Assembly (NCBI GenBank): GCA_014925825.1
Contig: JACGCK010000020.1
Location: forward strand, 62,001-126,000
Reading direction: 5' to 3'
DNA: 64,000 nucleotides
DNA from: Pholiota molesta
Taxonomy: Eukaryota > Basidiomycota > Agaricomycetes > Agaricales > Strophariaceae
Shown: piece after piece, positions 45,489 to 58,332 of the stretch
Layout: each line of letters starts with the position of its first letter
How positions within the stretch are numbered: position 1 is the first letter of the stretch
The notes under the pieces: model-generated
What the model was told of the DNA's origin: nothing
Databases searched by the model: none
What the model saw: only the letters and a program-made list of their open reading frames with translations
Made by a program: the position numbers and the translations under genes

Positions 45489-48208
45489 GATACCTCCTAT
45501 TGCCCATGACCAGGTCCAAAAATAGAGCGTGAATGACGTCTCCCCGCTACTTCCTCCCTATCTTCCAGGGTCGAGTGCTTGCCGTGGGCCCGAGGTAAAT
45601 CTCCAAATGTAATGCCACATTGACATCTTATAATCGGTCCCGGATGGTGTCCACTTCATTCGCAATCACACTCCCAAGAAGTTACACTGCGAGTAATATT
45701 AAGCCATGTAGAGCCATAGTAAATACCTCGGAAATTGCAATCTAGTGATTCTGAACATGTATATGTTTAGCCCTTTATATCCTCGTATTCCAGTCTTGGT
45801 GGATCGTATTTCTGTGTGACTATCCTCGGAAAAAACCGAGGGATCGCCGTGTAAATCGCTACATCGGCTTTCAGAAGTAAAGATCTTGAAGGAAGCCCTA
45901 TGGTGATCGATAGAGAAGAGATTAGGCGGACGGACAGTATCAAACTGGAGGAACATTGCTCAACTGGAGCGACCCTGCCTAGCGTACACTTGCGACCCTG
46001 CACACACGGAACTGTCATAGTTAGAATGTGATGGACATGGCCGACACCGAAATGGCTGGCCTCACCACGGACACCACGGCGGGTTTTGATCTGCGTATAT
46101 AAATTTTAGCAGCGGCGCTCTAGTCGGGAATGTATTCTGCGTCGTGTGCTACGTACGCTACTGGTCTCTGAGTGAGATAGACTATCCAAATGTAGCACAT
46201 CAGTATAGGCGGTCCATGTCACCAACACATGGTTACACACCGGGCCAGTGACTGGGAAATTTGTGTCGAGTCCGACGTTGTAATTACATGCTCTTTGGCG
46301 ATGTCGAGCGAGGAGATAGAATATCTCAACGCTATGTCGATCACTTCTGATCGCAGTTGCGACATCATGAGAGCATATACGAATGGAAGAATTCATAGAA
46401 CCTCGAAATAGGACGCTTCGACTGTAAACTATTATTAGAGTCCGCGGCATTGACAGGTGGTAAATTTGGACATAGCTTCTCTACCGCTCTCAGTGTGAGG
46501 AGCGCGTCTTGAAACTCATCAGATGTTGTTCGCATAGCCGAGGGATAAAGCTAGAGTGTGGATGTTAGTGAATACCACATAGGACAGAAGCAGAGAAGGG
46601 TTGTACGGTATGTCTTCCAAGTGTTGAGCATCTGATAGCATGCCTTGCTCCAATATTCAAGGAAATTGGGGTCATTCTCCTGATATCTAGCACGCGCGTC
46701 TTGGGCCTTGACGCGCGTTTGATGCTCCAACCTTATCAAACCTCTCATAGATTTAGTCTTATGCATTGAAATTGTTTTTCTCCCGAATCTATCAAGTCTC
46801 ATGCGTTCCCAAATCAAAATACAAGGCACTTAGAGTGAGAGATGGAAAGCTCGACGCTCAGCGCACAGGGCTCATCGATCATCGCTCGAAGTATCACGCG
46901 CACAATTCACCTGCAGCACTTCCTGAAAAGGAAATGGTCCTTCCATTCATAGCGGCCCCACTGATCATGACATCACTAATGTGTTAAATGGATGATCATA
47001 CTAAGGTTGAATCGAACGTTCTTACAGAGCCTAGGCATTAACCAAGTACTTATAAGGGGACTCTTATGAATAAGTTTCTAGTTCCTTTCTTCCTTCCCTC
47101 ATAATCTCGCTACGTATATCCCGTTTCATGGGAGGCATAATTCCTATATAAACTAGGGCATGAAGCTCGTTTACAATCGTTTCCACTCCGTATTCTTGGA
47201 AGCATATAACGGAGGAAGAAGTACTGTGACGTGGTCTCTCTGGTGCAGATATTTATACCTATCGACGATCGTCGATGCTCACAGCCTCATAACAAACCGA
47301 GGCACTTGACGAAGCGCTCAATACCACAACAGCGAATAGGGAACGAATATCTTTGTGCTGGTGGCACGAAAGATGCATCATGGATGGCTGGCTGTGCGCC
47401 AGTCGCTCCAAGGATAACCTGACAGACTTTACTCCAGATTACGTTCTGCATTGTGACGTGCGTATGGTAAAACGCTCAGTCGTTTGAAGATCCTGCTCTC
47501 AAGCACGCCAGAATACATGCATTGTTGCTTGTTAAATTCCAGACTGCATTGGACCAAGCGCAGGTCAAGATATCGTGCTCTCCATCCTTGTGTTTTATTA
47601 GGTACGCCTATGGTACTATCTGCTTTAAATTTGAAGTTAAAACCCTAGCCATGCTATCGGTGTCGGTGACGAAACCTTGAAGGTTGCCGTTTGTTTCACT
47701 CGTCATCGCCAATGAATAGTAATTGAATCGTCATTCGTCTTTACTTATAGGCACTTCTTTTTTTCGTTTCCATATTCTGCATGGCAGTGCATCTTGATGA
47801 CCTTTTCAACATGGACATGTTGGTGGGGCACGTCAATGACGTATTATGTGACGTCAATACCATTTCTGAACCTCCCGAGGTCAAGTGAACATGCTTACAT
47901 TTTTCTTCAGCATTGCGTGTATGCAATACGCGTAAAGGACGTCCAAATCATGGTTTAGGCGACTTTCGAACGCGGTTTACCAGCAGATGATTATGACCAA
48001 AATAAAATAAAAGAGCAGAGACAGGTCAGTGTCGACCCACACTTTTTGAAGTATGTAACAGCTAAGGCGGAGTGAGAACCTGCAAAGAAGCGATAAATGA
48101 CACTATAGAAGGTTCGATTCAAACTCTCCTGCCAAATGAAGTGATCGTCCCTAATGCACTTCACCTTAAGAAGCTTTCGCTGTCTATGTTTTCCTACATA
48201 CATCAAAA
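45489..48208. other. Intergenic region without recognised gene
   Basis: About 2.7 kb. Minus frames at 45767-46018, 46106-46450 and 46551-46829 show possible remnants of an older gene (for example helical RVKAQDARARYQENDPNF) but no family. The end should hold the promoter of the BTB-like gene. Confidence 0.4.
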
Positions 48209-49675
48209 ATGGATCCCGCACAGTACCGTTCTCACTATCCTTACGACGCTTCTAGTCGACCCCAGTATCTAACTCCACCACCATCGTTTGCTAGCTTTCA
48301 TGAATCAAACCTTCCAGATCCTAGCTATTGTATTCCATACGGACAGTCGCCATTCATGCCCAGTCCGGTTAATCCCAACTTCAGAACGTATACTCAAACA
48401 TCTACGCCTAATGTTAGTGATCTCTATGATACTTCAGAGTTTCGCTAAGTTACGATATTTAGAAATCCGTTTCTCCACCTCTTCAAGATCTCACGGCGGC
48501 AAGTGCGGCACTTTCTATCAACACTATTGACCCATCTTCTATCGAAGAAACCAACGACGTCGTATCGATCTCCACAGCATTTCACCCCGGAAGCCAACCA
48601 GAACCTGATACCATCCTTTGCTCTTCCGACGGTGTACTTTTCTATGTGTCTTCCCCCACCCTCGTCAAGAAATTTCCCGATGTATTTCAACCTTCTGGCT
48701 TTGGGTCTCTTTCGAACCCTTCGTTTGATGGGACCTTGGTTCAGCTGGACGCACCCTCCGATCAATTGAACATAATATTACATGCCTTGTATGGAACCTC
48801 CCCTGTTGCACATTCTCCCGATTTCGAGACCATAGTTGCGGCCGTAGATCGCATGCCAGCTTACAATATAACACCCCACCGCATAATACGTCCTTCTAAG
48901 CCTATATACGAACTCCTCCTCTCGTATGCCCCAATCAGGCCGCTCGAGTTGTACGCCCTCGCTGCTTATCACGGCTTGCATTCGCTGGCGGTCAGCTCAT
49001 CGTCTCACCTCTTGGCTTACAATCTCGCTACCATCACGGATCAAACGGCCGAACGCATCGGTGCTGTCTATTTGAAGAAGCTGTTGCTCCTTCACAGCGA
49101 ACGGTTCAACTCTCTCAAGAGCATTCTCTTGCGTCCTCCGCATCCACATCCGCCTACGAAAGAATGCACGTTCCAGGACCAACGCACGCTAACTAGAGCT
49201 TGGGCGCTCGTCAGCGCCAATTTGGCTTGGGACGCGCGGCCTGGTGAGTAAGAGCGGATGCCTCCGTATTTCGCATACTCAGTACCCTCCAGATCTATCA
49301 ACGCGCACAATGAAATCGGAACTGAGCCCACTCATGGAGAATCTAACCTGCGATATGTGTCATCAAGCGTTGCAGGATAGGATTAAGGATGTGATGGTGC
49401 AATGGTCGTCTGTCAAGGTGAGTGGCTATATTTCTCGCTTTGCGTTCGTTTCCTTACGGGTTAGTGAATGCCGCGACTTGGGTCGCGGGTTTGGGCCTCT
49501 CTGAAGGATGTATACGTAGTCCTAAACGCTGTCTTGAGGCGGTATCGCTGCAGCCCAAGCCTCTGAATCACCTCGTCCCCGATCTTCCCCTTCCGCTTCG
49601 CTTGGGATTCACCGTCGGGTCGGTTTGTGTTGTGGCTAACGAAGTTCGTTCTGGTTGTTTCAGCGCACCATTTGA
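48209..49675 (+). CDS. BTB/POZ-like domain protein
   Basis: Exons 48209-48412, 48463-49243, 49293-49417 and a tiny last exon 49664-49675 give 373 residues. The N-terminal 70 residues are Pro/Ser/Tyr-rich. The middle shows the fungal BTB pattern DTILCSSDGVLFYVSSPTLVKKFP, followed by a helical region (LIIHALYG-like LNIILHALYG, AYHGLHSLA). A TCDMCHQAL pair of cysteines sits near the C-terminus. BTB-like domains mediate dimerisation or cullin binding. The last intron (246 bp) is long for this genome; reading through instead stops at 49504, so the C-terminus is uncertain by a few dozen residues. Confidence 0.75.
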
Positions 49676-50814
49676 TTCTCGAAGCAAAGAGCGTATGCGT
49701 CGGATTGGTATGAGATCAGTATCGAATCATGTATTTGATGTTGAAGAGTGGCATCACCTATAGTTTCCCTATGCGCTAATTGAGGCTCTTTGGGGAGCAT
49801 TCGCGTGCGCGGGCATTGACGCTTGCTTCTTTTATTTCTTGCTTCGAAATGCCCATAATCGATTACAATGCCTTCCGCTCACGAACATCCCCGAATCATA
49901 CATGCCACAGTCGCCAAAACTTCTTGTTATCGATATCTGCTATTTTAATGCTACGCCCGCATCCTCCATTCCCTTGGTAGTTCTAGCTCTCCCTGTTTCG
50001 CATCCTTTCCCCTTTGCGGCTACATTTGACCTGGACACGATTCCGTGCCATCTCTCCCCAGATTCCTAAGAAAATTCTTGATCACTGACGTTGTAAAAAG
50101 TACATATATTGAACCATATTCGTACATTTCCCAACCTCTGTATCTATTGCATTCCCGATTTATTTTGCTTTATGTTATACTCCCCTTCAATCCAGTAGAC
50201 TTCGGCTGCTGCACTCCCGCCTTACATCAATAATGCTATGTGCTCTCACACTTCCTGCAACATCATCCTGCCCATCGCGATCAGGTGCCGTCCCTCATGC
50301 CCGCCTTCGCTGCGCCAAAGTGATGCATTAAGCTGCATTAAGCCAGTGTCATGTATCGCGCTCCCGCGTCGTCCTATCTGGCGTGCTCCGGTATCATATA
50401 TCACTGGGTCTTTACTACATGTCCGGCCGCCCGCATCGTATGGAGGTATTCGATGTCGGCCATCCTCATGATGATGAGCTGCGGAAGTCTGTGGCACGAC
50501 ACTGTTGCAACCGGACCGCGAATATATGGATTCTCATTGCTGGATGCCAAGCGCCGAAAGCTGATGTATCTGTCGACTTTTTCTGAGCCTTTAAATGATT
50601 TGTATGGCTGCGCAGTACGAGCCATGTGAACGAGTATTGATTCAGAGGACAGTGGTATTATTAGCCGATCATATCGGCAATCAGTGTGAAGTCGTCCTCA
50701 AGAGATATTTAGAACGTCTTGCTATGCCAGTGAACTGGCCTGCTCTAGTGGGGAGCTTGCTACATCTGAGTTTAAATTCACATACACAAACTACTGCCTA
50801 TTGGTGTCTAAGTA
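49676..50814. other. Region between the BTB-like gene and the Helitron remains
   Basis: No gene recognised. At 50726-50739 a short perfect hairpin GCCAGT-GA-ACTGGC, 13 bp from a CTAA on the minus strand, is a possible Helitron 3' terminus for the RepHel gene on that strand; the flanking host base is not the expected T, so this is only a candidate. Confidence 0.35.
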
Positions 50815-53800
50815 CTAGATGTTAAATATATATTCGCTCAAGTCAATGCCTAAGGCAGGACACGAGTATACTCGCGAGTCTCGCGGATCCTTACTCGCGA
50901 GTATTGAAGTACTAAAATCTCATACTTGGATCCGTACAAGTAGTTTCCCACGGATGACTCGGATCCGCGAGTATTTACTCACAAGTATTGGCAAGTATGC
51001 AAGTACTTGTTGCCTTACAAGTAGAGATGAGTACTTACAGGTAAACTTGCAAGTACTTGCAAAGAATCATGTATTAAATAAATTGTATAGACTTATAGAA
51101 CTCCAAAAGTCCTTTCGAACGATGCCAAGATTGTATTTTTAGCATAAGAATTGACAAAGTTATTAATAATTTGATTTAAGTAAGTACTTTGGGCGTCTAA
51201 AAACGCTTTTACCTGCAGTTCGAACGTTAACCGCCCGTACCTTTTGCAAACTTGCGCATAAATAAAAGACATGTAGATCCACAGGATACAATTTAGACCT
51301 TAATATTTGAGCAACATTTGGCTGAGCTATAGTAGTATCTATGTTTTCTACTCTTTTTGACTACTTCAAAGACGCTTTTGCCTATGCTTCGTTTAATATA
51401 GCCATCGCCCTTTCGCAAATTGGCGTACAGTTAGATATTTAGACTACCTTTTTAACAAGCATACGATTATAATATTTGGCTGGGAATTGATTGAGATATT
51501 ACAAAATGCGCTCAACCACATTGGCTGGTATTTTGGTTGTTTCTCACTCATTTCTCCACCGATTTTTGTCTTCTCTGAATTATACTACCCAGATATTACC
51601 ATGTCAAATACTTCTCAGAGTCACAATTAGATAAAATTTAGCAATATGATTATTAGTGCCATAGAGAATTAAATATATCAATATCCACAAGTACTTGCAC
51701 AAGTATTTGCTATCCCGGAAATCCATACTCGGATCCGGACATACCCGTGGGAACGAGTGATCCGGATCCGCGAGTCAGTATACTTGCAAGTATTCCCACG
51801 AGTTGACTCACAGGTACCTGCGAGTAGACACTACTCGTGTCCAGCCTTATCAATGCCATAAGTGTCTAGAGTAAAACCAAGCTCTTGTCTACGTAAGTTG
51901 TCTTCTCTCAACATTTTCATTGAAGGAGTTTCTTCTGGACGCTGTAATCTTGAAATTGGAAAGTGATCTCGGAAAACCAAACCCTTCAATGTCTTCACCC
52001 GAGAAATAGCAACATACGATAAACCCGAGGAAAATTCTTTAAGACCCAGTTCAATGACTGTTTCTGTTAGAGTAAGTCCTTGGCTTTTGTGGATAGTAAT
52101 AGCCCAAGCTAGTGCCAGTGGGAGTTGAGTTCGTGATAAGCTTTTGTCTGATTTATTCTCCCAGCGTGCAGTAACAGGAGTAATTGGAATCCAGGAAGGA
52201 TCTATATTCTCCCATCCAGGATTGTTAGGTCCTAAATTTTTTTGTTATTAGAAAGTAGAGTGTTTCAAATTTGTTAGCTCACCTGAATATCCAGGACATT
52301 GAACAAAGACAACTGCAGGAAGGTCTGTTCTTGGATCTGATCCAGGAGCATACCAAATCTTTTTTACTATTCCTTGTGCACCATTTACTAATCCTATCAA
52401 AATTCAGTAAGCAATGTGAATATTTGCTAAGGTTGTTGTTATTTATTTACCTTTAGCAGTCCAGAGATTTCTTGTTATCATTACCCTTGCACCTTCAGCA
52501 AGTAGAATCTCAACCTCAAGGCCATCTGCATCTTCATCAGAACCTTTCTTTGCTTCACTACAATTGTGTTTGGCTTTGCATCTGACCACGGGTTTGGCTA
52601 ATTCACTGAGACACTTTACATTTGTAGCAGCCACTGCAGCTCGAGTAGGAAGAATATGAAGGAAATCCTTGGCATGTTCCCTTTCCTCAGGAGTGATATT
52701 GTCCCAGAAGCGAGTCTTTAAGAGCTCATAGTCTTCTTCTGTGGTTTCATATGTTCAAAGTCTGAGCAGAGCATCTCGAAACTTGATTTGGTCAGGGTCT
52801 TCTCCTTGTTGTCGGAATATATGTTTTAATGTAATTGATTGTGTAAAGGATTCAAAAACACGCCGGCCTTCAACATTGAGTGCATGTCTCCGATGTGAAA
52901 AGTTTGTTGAGTAAAGTGGAGTATCGCCATTAGGGGAAGTTGAGCAAAATCTCCAAAGAATATAGTTGGAATATCTGCTAATATTTGGTCTACATTATTA
53001 GGAAATGCTTGACGAAGTCGTCGGTCACATCGACCCATCTGGGTTCTGCCAACCATTGACTTCTCATCCAAGATCAGTAGTTTGATAGGCTTCCAACGGG
53101 TTTGATGACGTTGTAGACGGTTTCCAGTCATTTGTAAAAATTCTTTGCCTTCTTTAACAGGAATTCCAAGACCAAAATTCACTGTCCAACCTCGGATCCC
53201 AAATGCAGCAACACCTGTTGGTGCTAGTCTTACGACAGGGTCCTTTCCATTCAGGTCATTCTCAAAGAGTGCACGTAGTGCATGTGATATTGCCCAAATA
53301 AGAAATGATTTTCCAGTTCCTGCTGTACCATCGACATTGATTCTAAGAGTTGGAGGTTTTTGTCCATCTGATAATTTTAACTTTTTGAAGTATGCCATAA
53401 CCTGGAGAAATACCAATTGCTGTTCTCCTTTTAAATGAGCATAGTTTGCATCAGGAAGAATTTGCATTTCATCATTGGGAGACTCTTTGACTTTCTCTGT
53501 AAGCCAAGTCGATGCAGATTTTAGATCTTGCAGAGTTGGAGGATTTGCATGCCAGTCATATTCTAAATCCATATCTCTCTTTCCAAGATTGTCAATCATA
53601 GATTCGACCTCCTGCTCAGGCCGTCTTCCTGCCTCTCTCATCCAGTCCGCCACAAAGTCCTCATTTTCTCTTTCATCAGCCACTGATTCAGAATCAGATT
53701 CATCGGGATCAGATTCTTTTTCTATGACTTCATTTGGTAAAGTATCATTGACATGGAGACAGTGATGATTGACACATATAGAATTGTAGGCAGATTTGAA

Positions 53801-56800
53801 GTCATCGAATCCATCCAAAAACTTTTCGGGGTCCTGAAATGGGTGATGCAGAAGAAGTTTGGCATAACACCAGTTTTCAAATTGATCTTCATCATCAGGA
53901 TCTGGTCTATATCTTGGCCAAACATTTACCACATATGGCAAACCTCCACGTCTCCCTCTGCGAGTATATATAGTTCCCTTCCAGTCATACCAAGTAGCAA
54001 ACTCTAAGAGTGTGATGTCTTCCAATTCTGCCGGCCGTTTTTTATAACGCTCAAGTAACCCAATTCTTTCCACAGTTGAATTTTCAAAATTAAGCTCTGC
54101 TGCAACATCTGGAGAAACATTCAAATTTCTAACCCTTCTTGAACTTTGGACAAGTGGGCATCCAAAAAGAATATGACATGTTTCCTGACTGGAAATATCT
54201 CGTTCTGCACTAAAAGTTGAAAGCATTTTTTGATATGCAATACCAGCTGCATCTTCATCCTTGAGTCGTGAGATAGCAGTCTGAAGTGTTTTATCAAAAC
54301 TTGAAGATGATGTTTCGCCTTTGCTGGCATATTTAGCAACATATGCGATTACAGCCTCTTTATTGATTACCAGCCTAAAGTCAATGTTTGCTCTCCAGCC
54401 TAGAATAAATCCAGTGTTGAATGAGTTGAGGATTTCATCATTTCTTCTAGAATGAAACTGCAAAATCTCGATTTTGACCTCTAGCATATTCAGAAAATTC
54501 TCGACATTGTTTGGGAAATCCAAATCTGCAAAACTTCTCTCCGGTTTCCTTTTTCTGCCTCTCACAGTAGCCTGGTTGGCATGTACGGTGCCTTTGAAAA
54601 TGGTTCAACATTTCAGCAAGCTCCTTTTTTGTGTCCTCCAAAGTAGAAAACAACTGAGCTGATGGATGAATAGCAGCAGGAGGGGCATCTTTGTCAGGAT
54701 GCCAGGTGCAGACATGTTGATCCCAGAATGTAACAAATCTTTGCACATCAGCAGGATTATTTGTGTCAAGGTTGTCAATTTGTGGGGCATCACGGAACCA
54801 CAGAAAACCATGAATATGACTACTGCCTCGATGCTGCCATTCATACCTCCACCACCAATCAGTTACATTGAATGTGGGTTTGATGTAATGCTCAAAGAAT
54901 ATATTCCATCTTTTCTGAAAATAGTATGCAGCGATGGCAGGATTTTCATTCAAGTCCTTCATACGAACTCAATATGAATGAGCATCTTCAGGTGCTCCTG
55001 GAACATTGCTGGGCATGTGTTGATGCATATCCGGCCATTGAATATCTGCAGATGAGGCTGTAAAAAACACATGCGGAGATTGGCATTGGGGGGATCGAAT
55101 TTGAGCAATGAGGTCTTTCTGTGCTTTTTGCCAAAAAGGTTTTGATCCTGGCAATTTATCACCAGCATGAGAGACACGCTGAGCCAGTCTTTCTGCTTCT
55201 CCATTATTAATCATGTTTCGAATATCCTCCACTGTGAGTTGTCGGTCTTCTTTGTGTGTTGTTAAGTACCATGAAGACGCCTTTTTTGCAGATCTACGCA
55301 TTATTGTATTTAAGACCCAGTATCGGAATCTGGGATGTCTTGCAAATCTTCCATCCTTATAGCGCATAAGATGTCCAGCCCATTCCTCCATTGTCACAGC
55401 CTTTCCTCTTGGTGCTGTAAAATCTGCTTTTCCAGTAGGAAAAAGAGAAGGAAAAGCATCAATCGCAATAGCACGCCCACTATTTTCATTAATCGGTGTT
55501 CCTCTAACTTGAGGCATTGTTAGAATTATTGGTTGATCACCAATTGCAGCTGCAGCCCGTAGTTGATCCAATTCTGTTATACCCATGTGAAGATTTGGAA
55601 CAAAACCTCGTGAAAACATTGGTGGATTAGGTACTTCTGGATTTTCTGGAACATTATCCTGCTGAGGACCGACATCCTCAGCTGGTAGATCATCCATTTC
55701 CTCTGTAGAAATTGTTCTGATTCTGTCATGAACGGAACTATCGAGAGGAAGTTGCTGAAGAGCATTATGATCAATGGTGACACCTCGTGCGATAAATGTT
55801 GGATGATTTGCTTCTAGAAATTCAAGCCACCGCTGGACAATATTTCTTCGTACACGGAAATCCTGATATATATCCTCATTTGTAACTGGGTCCTGGCCTG
55901 CACGTCTCATGATAATAATGTCACACTCTTCAGGCAGAAGAGGTACTTTGGCATGTGCGATTGCATTTTCTCTAGGAAAATTGCAAGTATGTCCTGTGTA
56001 TTTATATTGGCCACCTCTTACTTGCCAAAGCTGTATTAATGCATGAACGGGGGCAATAAGCATCTCTTCCATCTGAGTAAGTGCAGGTAAATTTTCTAGT
56101 GGCATAGGAAGAGGATCCATTGCATTTGTCTCCTGGAATTTATTGTTCTTCTTGCAATTTGCACAAACACTGTCCCGTTTAACATTTAGATCGAACCACC
56201 GCTCATGACATTTGGAGCATGTTTCCATCTCAATTTCCATTAATTTACGCCTGACTGTGTCTAATCTAGCCTTTTCCTCTGCTGAAACAGCACATTCATC
56301 TAGAGGATTGATGTTAGGCTGATTTTGTGGAGGATCCAAAGGTGGATTGTTCTGGGCCACAGCAACAGGGGGATTTTCCAAGACATTTGGCATGGCAATT
56401 TGCTGCTGAATCTGTTCTACAGCAGTTGCCTGGTGTTGGGCTGCACGAGCACGAGCAGCCATTGCACGGTGTTGCTGTCTACAGCCTTCACATGTCTGCA
56501 TAGTACCAAAATTTACGATGGAAACATAGTGGCTACCCGTTGTGCACCATATCTGATTTGGATTTCTAGGATTAACAGACCGAGCAAGTCTGCGAGGATT
56601 GGGATGGCGCACATTGTGGATAATACGTGCAGGTGCAGGTAAATGTGGTTGGGATATAGGTAAAGGTGGTTGAGATGCAGGTTGAGGTGGTTGAGACTCG
56701 GACTGAGGAACCTCAATGACAGGAAAGATCATAGGTTCAGGCATATTGAAAACATCCTGAATCTGTTCATGCTGTAATCCAGCAATTTCAGCTTGAAAAA

Positions 56801-57215
56801 GACGCCGTTGTGGTTGAACGGCATCAACTTCCTCATCCATGACATTCTCTGCCAGCTGTAGAGATGGTGGAGTGATACGTCGATCTGTTCGTTTACTTCT
56901 CAATTCACGAGTTGCAGGTGTTGCAGGCAGACGAGACCTACGATTTCCAGATTGAGGAGTTCGCGGTGCTAAAGCTTGATTAATATAGTATTTAAAAAGA
57001 CAATATCTAAACATACTTTGTATAGCAGCTGTAGGAGTCTCAAGAATTTGGGAAAGAGTTCGTGGATTTGTAGAAGTTGGAAGTTGGATATGAGATGGGC
57101 CAGCTTGATTTTCAGGCTGTTGATTATTTTGTGATCGCTGAGATTGGTTCTGGGCATTTCGGCGTGCATTTCGGCGTGCAGACTTGGCCTGAGAAAGAGA
57201 AGGATCCCTGGGCAT
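50815..57215 (-). pseudogene. Helitron RepHel (HUH nuclease plus Pif1-like helicase), decayed
   Basis: Starts at the ATG at 57215. A CxxC-type zinc region (near 56270-56150) and the Helitron N-terminal domain (TLTMPQVRGTPINENSGRAI, near 55520) are followed by the HUH motif HRGSSHIHGF (near 54830), the two-Tyr motif AYVAKYASK (near 54330), then helicase Walker A GTAGTGKSF and Walker B LLILDEKS. Helicase C-terminal blocks run to 51858. Breaks seen: TGA at 54969-54971 and at 52755-52757 where Arg (CGA) is expected, and frame changes near 54465 and 52929. Introns remain near 52240 and 52400. The last nine codons (50815-50842 plus the duplication) are separated by the hAT element, so the reading frame now ends five codons into its terminal repeat. 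Confidence 0.9.
50851..51849. mobile_element. hAT-like non-autonomous element inserted in the Helitron gene
   Basis: 999 bp with inverted ends TAAGGCAGGACACGAG (left) and TAAGGCTGGACACGAG (right, reverse complement), matching the TARNG start typical of hAT ends. An exact 8-bp duplication TCAATGCC flanks it (50843-50850 and 51850-51857). Subterminal regions are packed with short repeats of the type CGAGTA, GCAAGTACTTG and GGATCCG in both orientations, as expected for transposase binding sites. The AT-rich middle has no transposase. It would depend on a hAT transposase elsewhere. Confidence 0.88.
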
Positions 57216-58332
57216 TTTAGCCAAACAGAAATAGGTGAAGGGAGGTCTTGGCCTGTTCACCCGATACGACGGTAGGAAGGATTTGGCCCTGTACCGTAAG
57301 TCTTGCCAAATAGGTTACTACACTAGTTTGGTATATTGTATACTAGTTCGGTTTGAAATTGACTACAAAAGAAATCTATCTAGCCCAGGATCCAAGCGGT
57401 TGTCCCAAGCACACTAGCCCTAATGACGTGCAATGTCTTCCTCAACTGGCGGGCAACTTAAGATTGCGGCCTGGTCAAGGGTACAAAGAATAGGCTAAAT
57501 GTGAAAGGTGTGTAAGAAGAGAAAAAGCCAGATGGTTTGAGACAGGTTTTCAAAGCTAAGTTTTGCATTAGAGATTAATAAGATAAAATCTCCAAATTTT
57601 CAAAACACCTTAAGACTTCTGATTGCTGCAGATCAAGAGATCAAGGCAGTGATTTGATCAGATTTCAATGTAAAGTCAAGCTGATTAATCACTACAAATC
57701 ATAGCATTGAGTAGGTAAAAAAAGAACAAAACAGATTATTTACACAATATTGACAGTTTGTAAGGCTTGCAGAATTTTGTTTGAGGCAGGAGAACACAGT
57801 TTGAAGTTGGTTTGAACCAAGATTGCGAGAGGCTGCGAAATCAGAGGCAGGAGGCTCATTTTGGAAGGTGGGAAAAAGTGCATGTGACACCGGTCAAAAC
57901 AGCCGTGTCCGGGTTTGACGAACCCGCAGCAGGACCCCTGATAATACTGATGGGGGTCGGATACTCCCACGCCTATGAGCGCGGCCGCAGGCCACGAAAA
58001 GTCGGATATTCCTTAGTAGACGAACACCTATATTGAACCCACATATCGGCCACATCTCTATGTCTCACAGACACCCAAGAGCTCCCCATTCTTTGGAGGT
58101 TGGATCCCAAACACCTAAGCATGGCTGAGCTAGGTTGACGACAATCACAAAATTCGGTATTATGTAGTCAGTAGAACTCGACAATGCAACATCTGTGCCC
58201 TAGCCGCGCAAAGGCGCACTTGTAATTATGAGTATTATGTATTCTCGACTGACCCCTATTGCTAGCACTGACGGGGACCAACGACCATTCCAAACAGTTC
58301 AATTCAGACCCTTCTCCGCTTCCTACAGTAAA
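57216..58332. other. Region between the Helitron and the Ulp1-transposase gene
   Basis: The Helitron 5' end (TC) is not identified. From about 57880 on, CG-rich palindromic patches (ggtcaaaac...gtttgac) and GTCGGAT motifs at 57956 and 57999 mark what is probably the left part of the next transposon. AACACCTATAT is at 58023-58033. Confidence 0.4.
58023..58115. repeat. Left copy of a direct repeat pair flanking the Ulp1-transposase gene
   Basis: AACACCTATAT (58023-58033) and GGTTGGATCCCAAACACC (58098-58115) recur in the same order and orientation at 63946-63956 and 63972-63991 beyond the gene. The shared order suggests related subterminal sequence on both sides of the element. Confidence 0.5.

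Noticed and set aside
48110..48125. Box-B-like ggttcgattc suggesting a tRNA
   Set aside because: No box A, no cloverleaf and no T-run terminator nearby.
50851..51849. Dense CGAGTA/CAAGTACTTG repeats as a centromere or replication origin
   Set aside because: They are explained as subterminal repeats of the hAT-like element, which has clean ends and an 8-bp target duplication.
54969..57215. Helitron N-terminal frame as a separate host gene
   Set aside because: It continues directly into the HUH and helicase blocks once the TGA at 54969 is read as a nonsense mutation.
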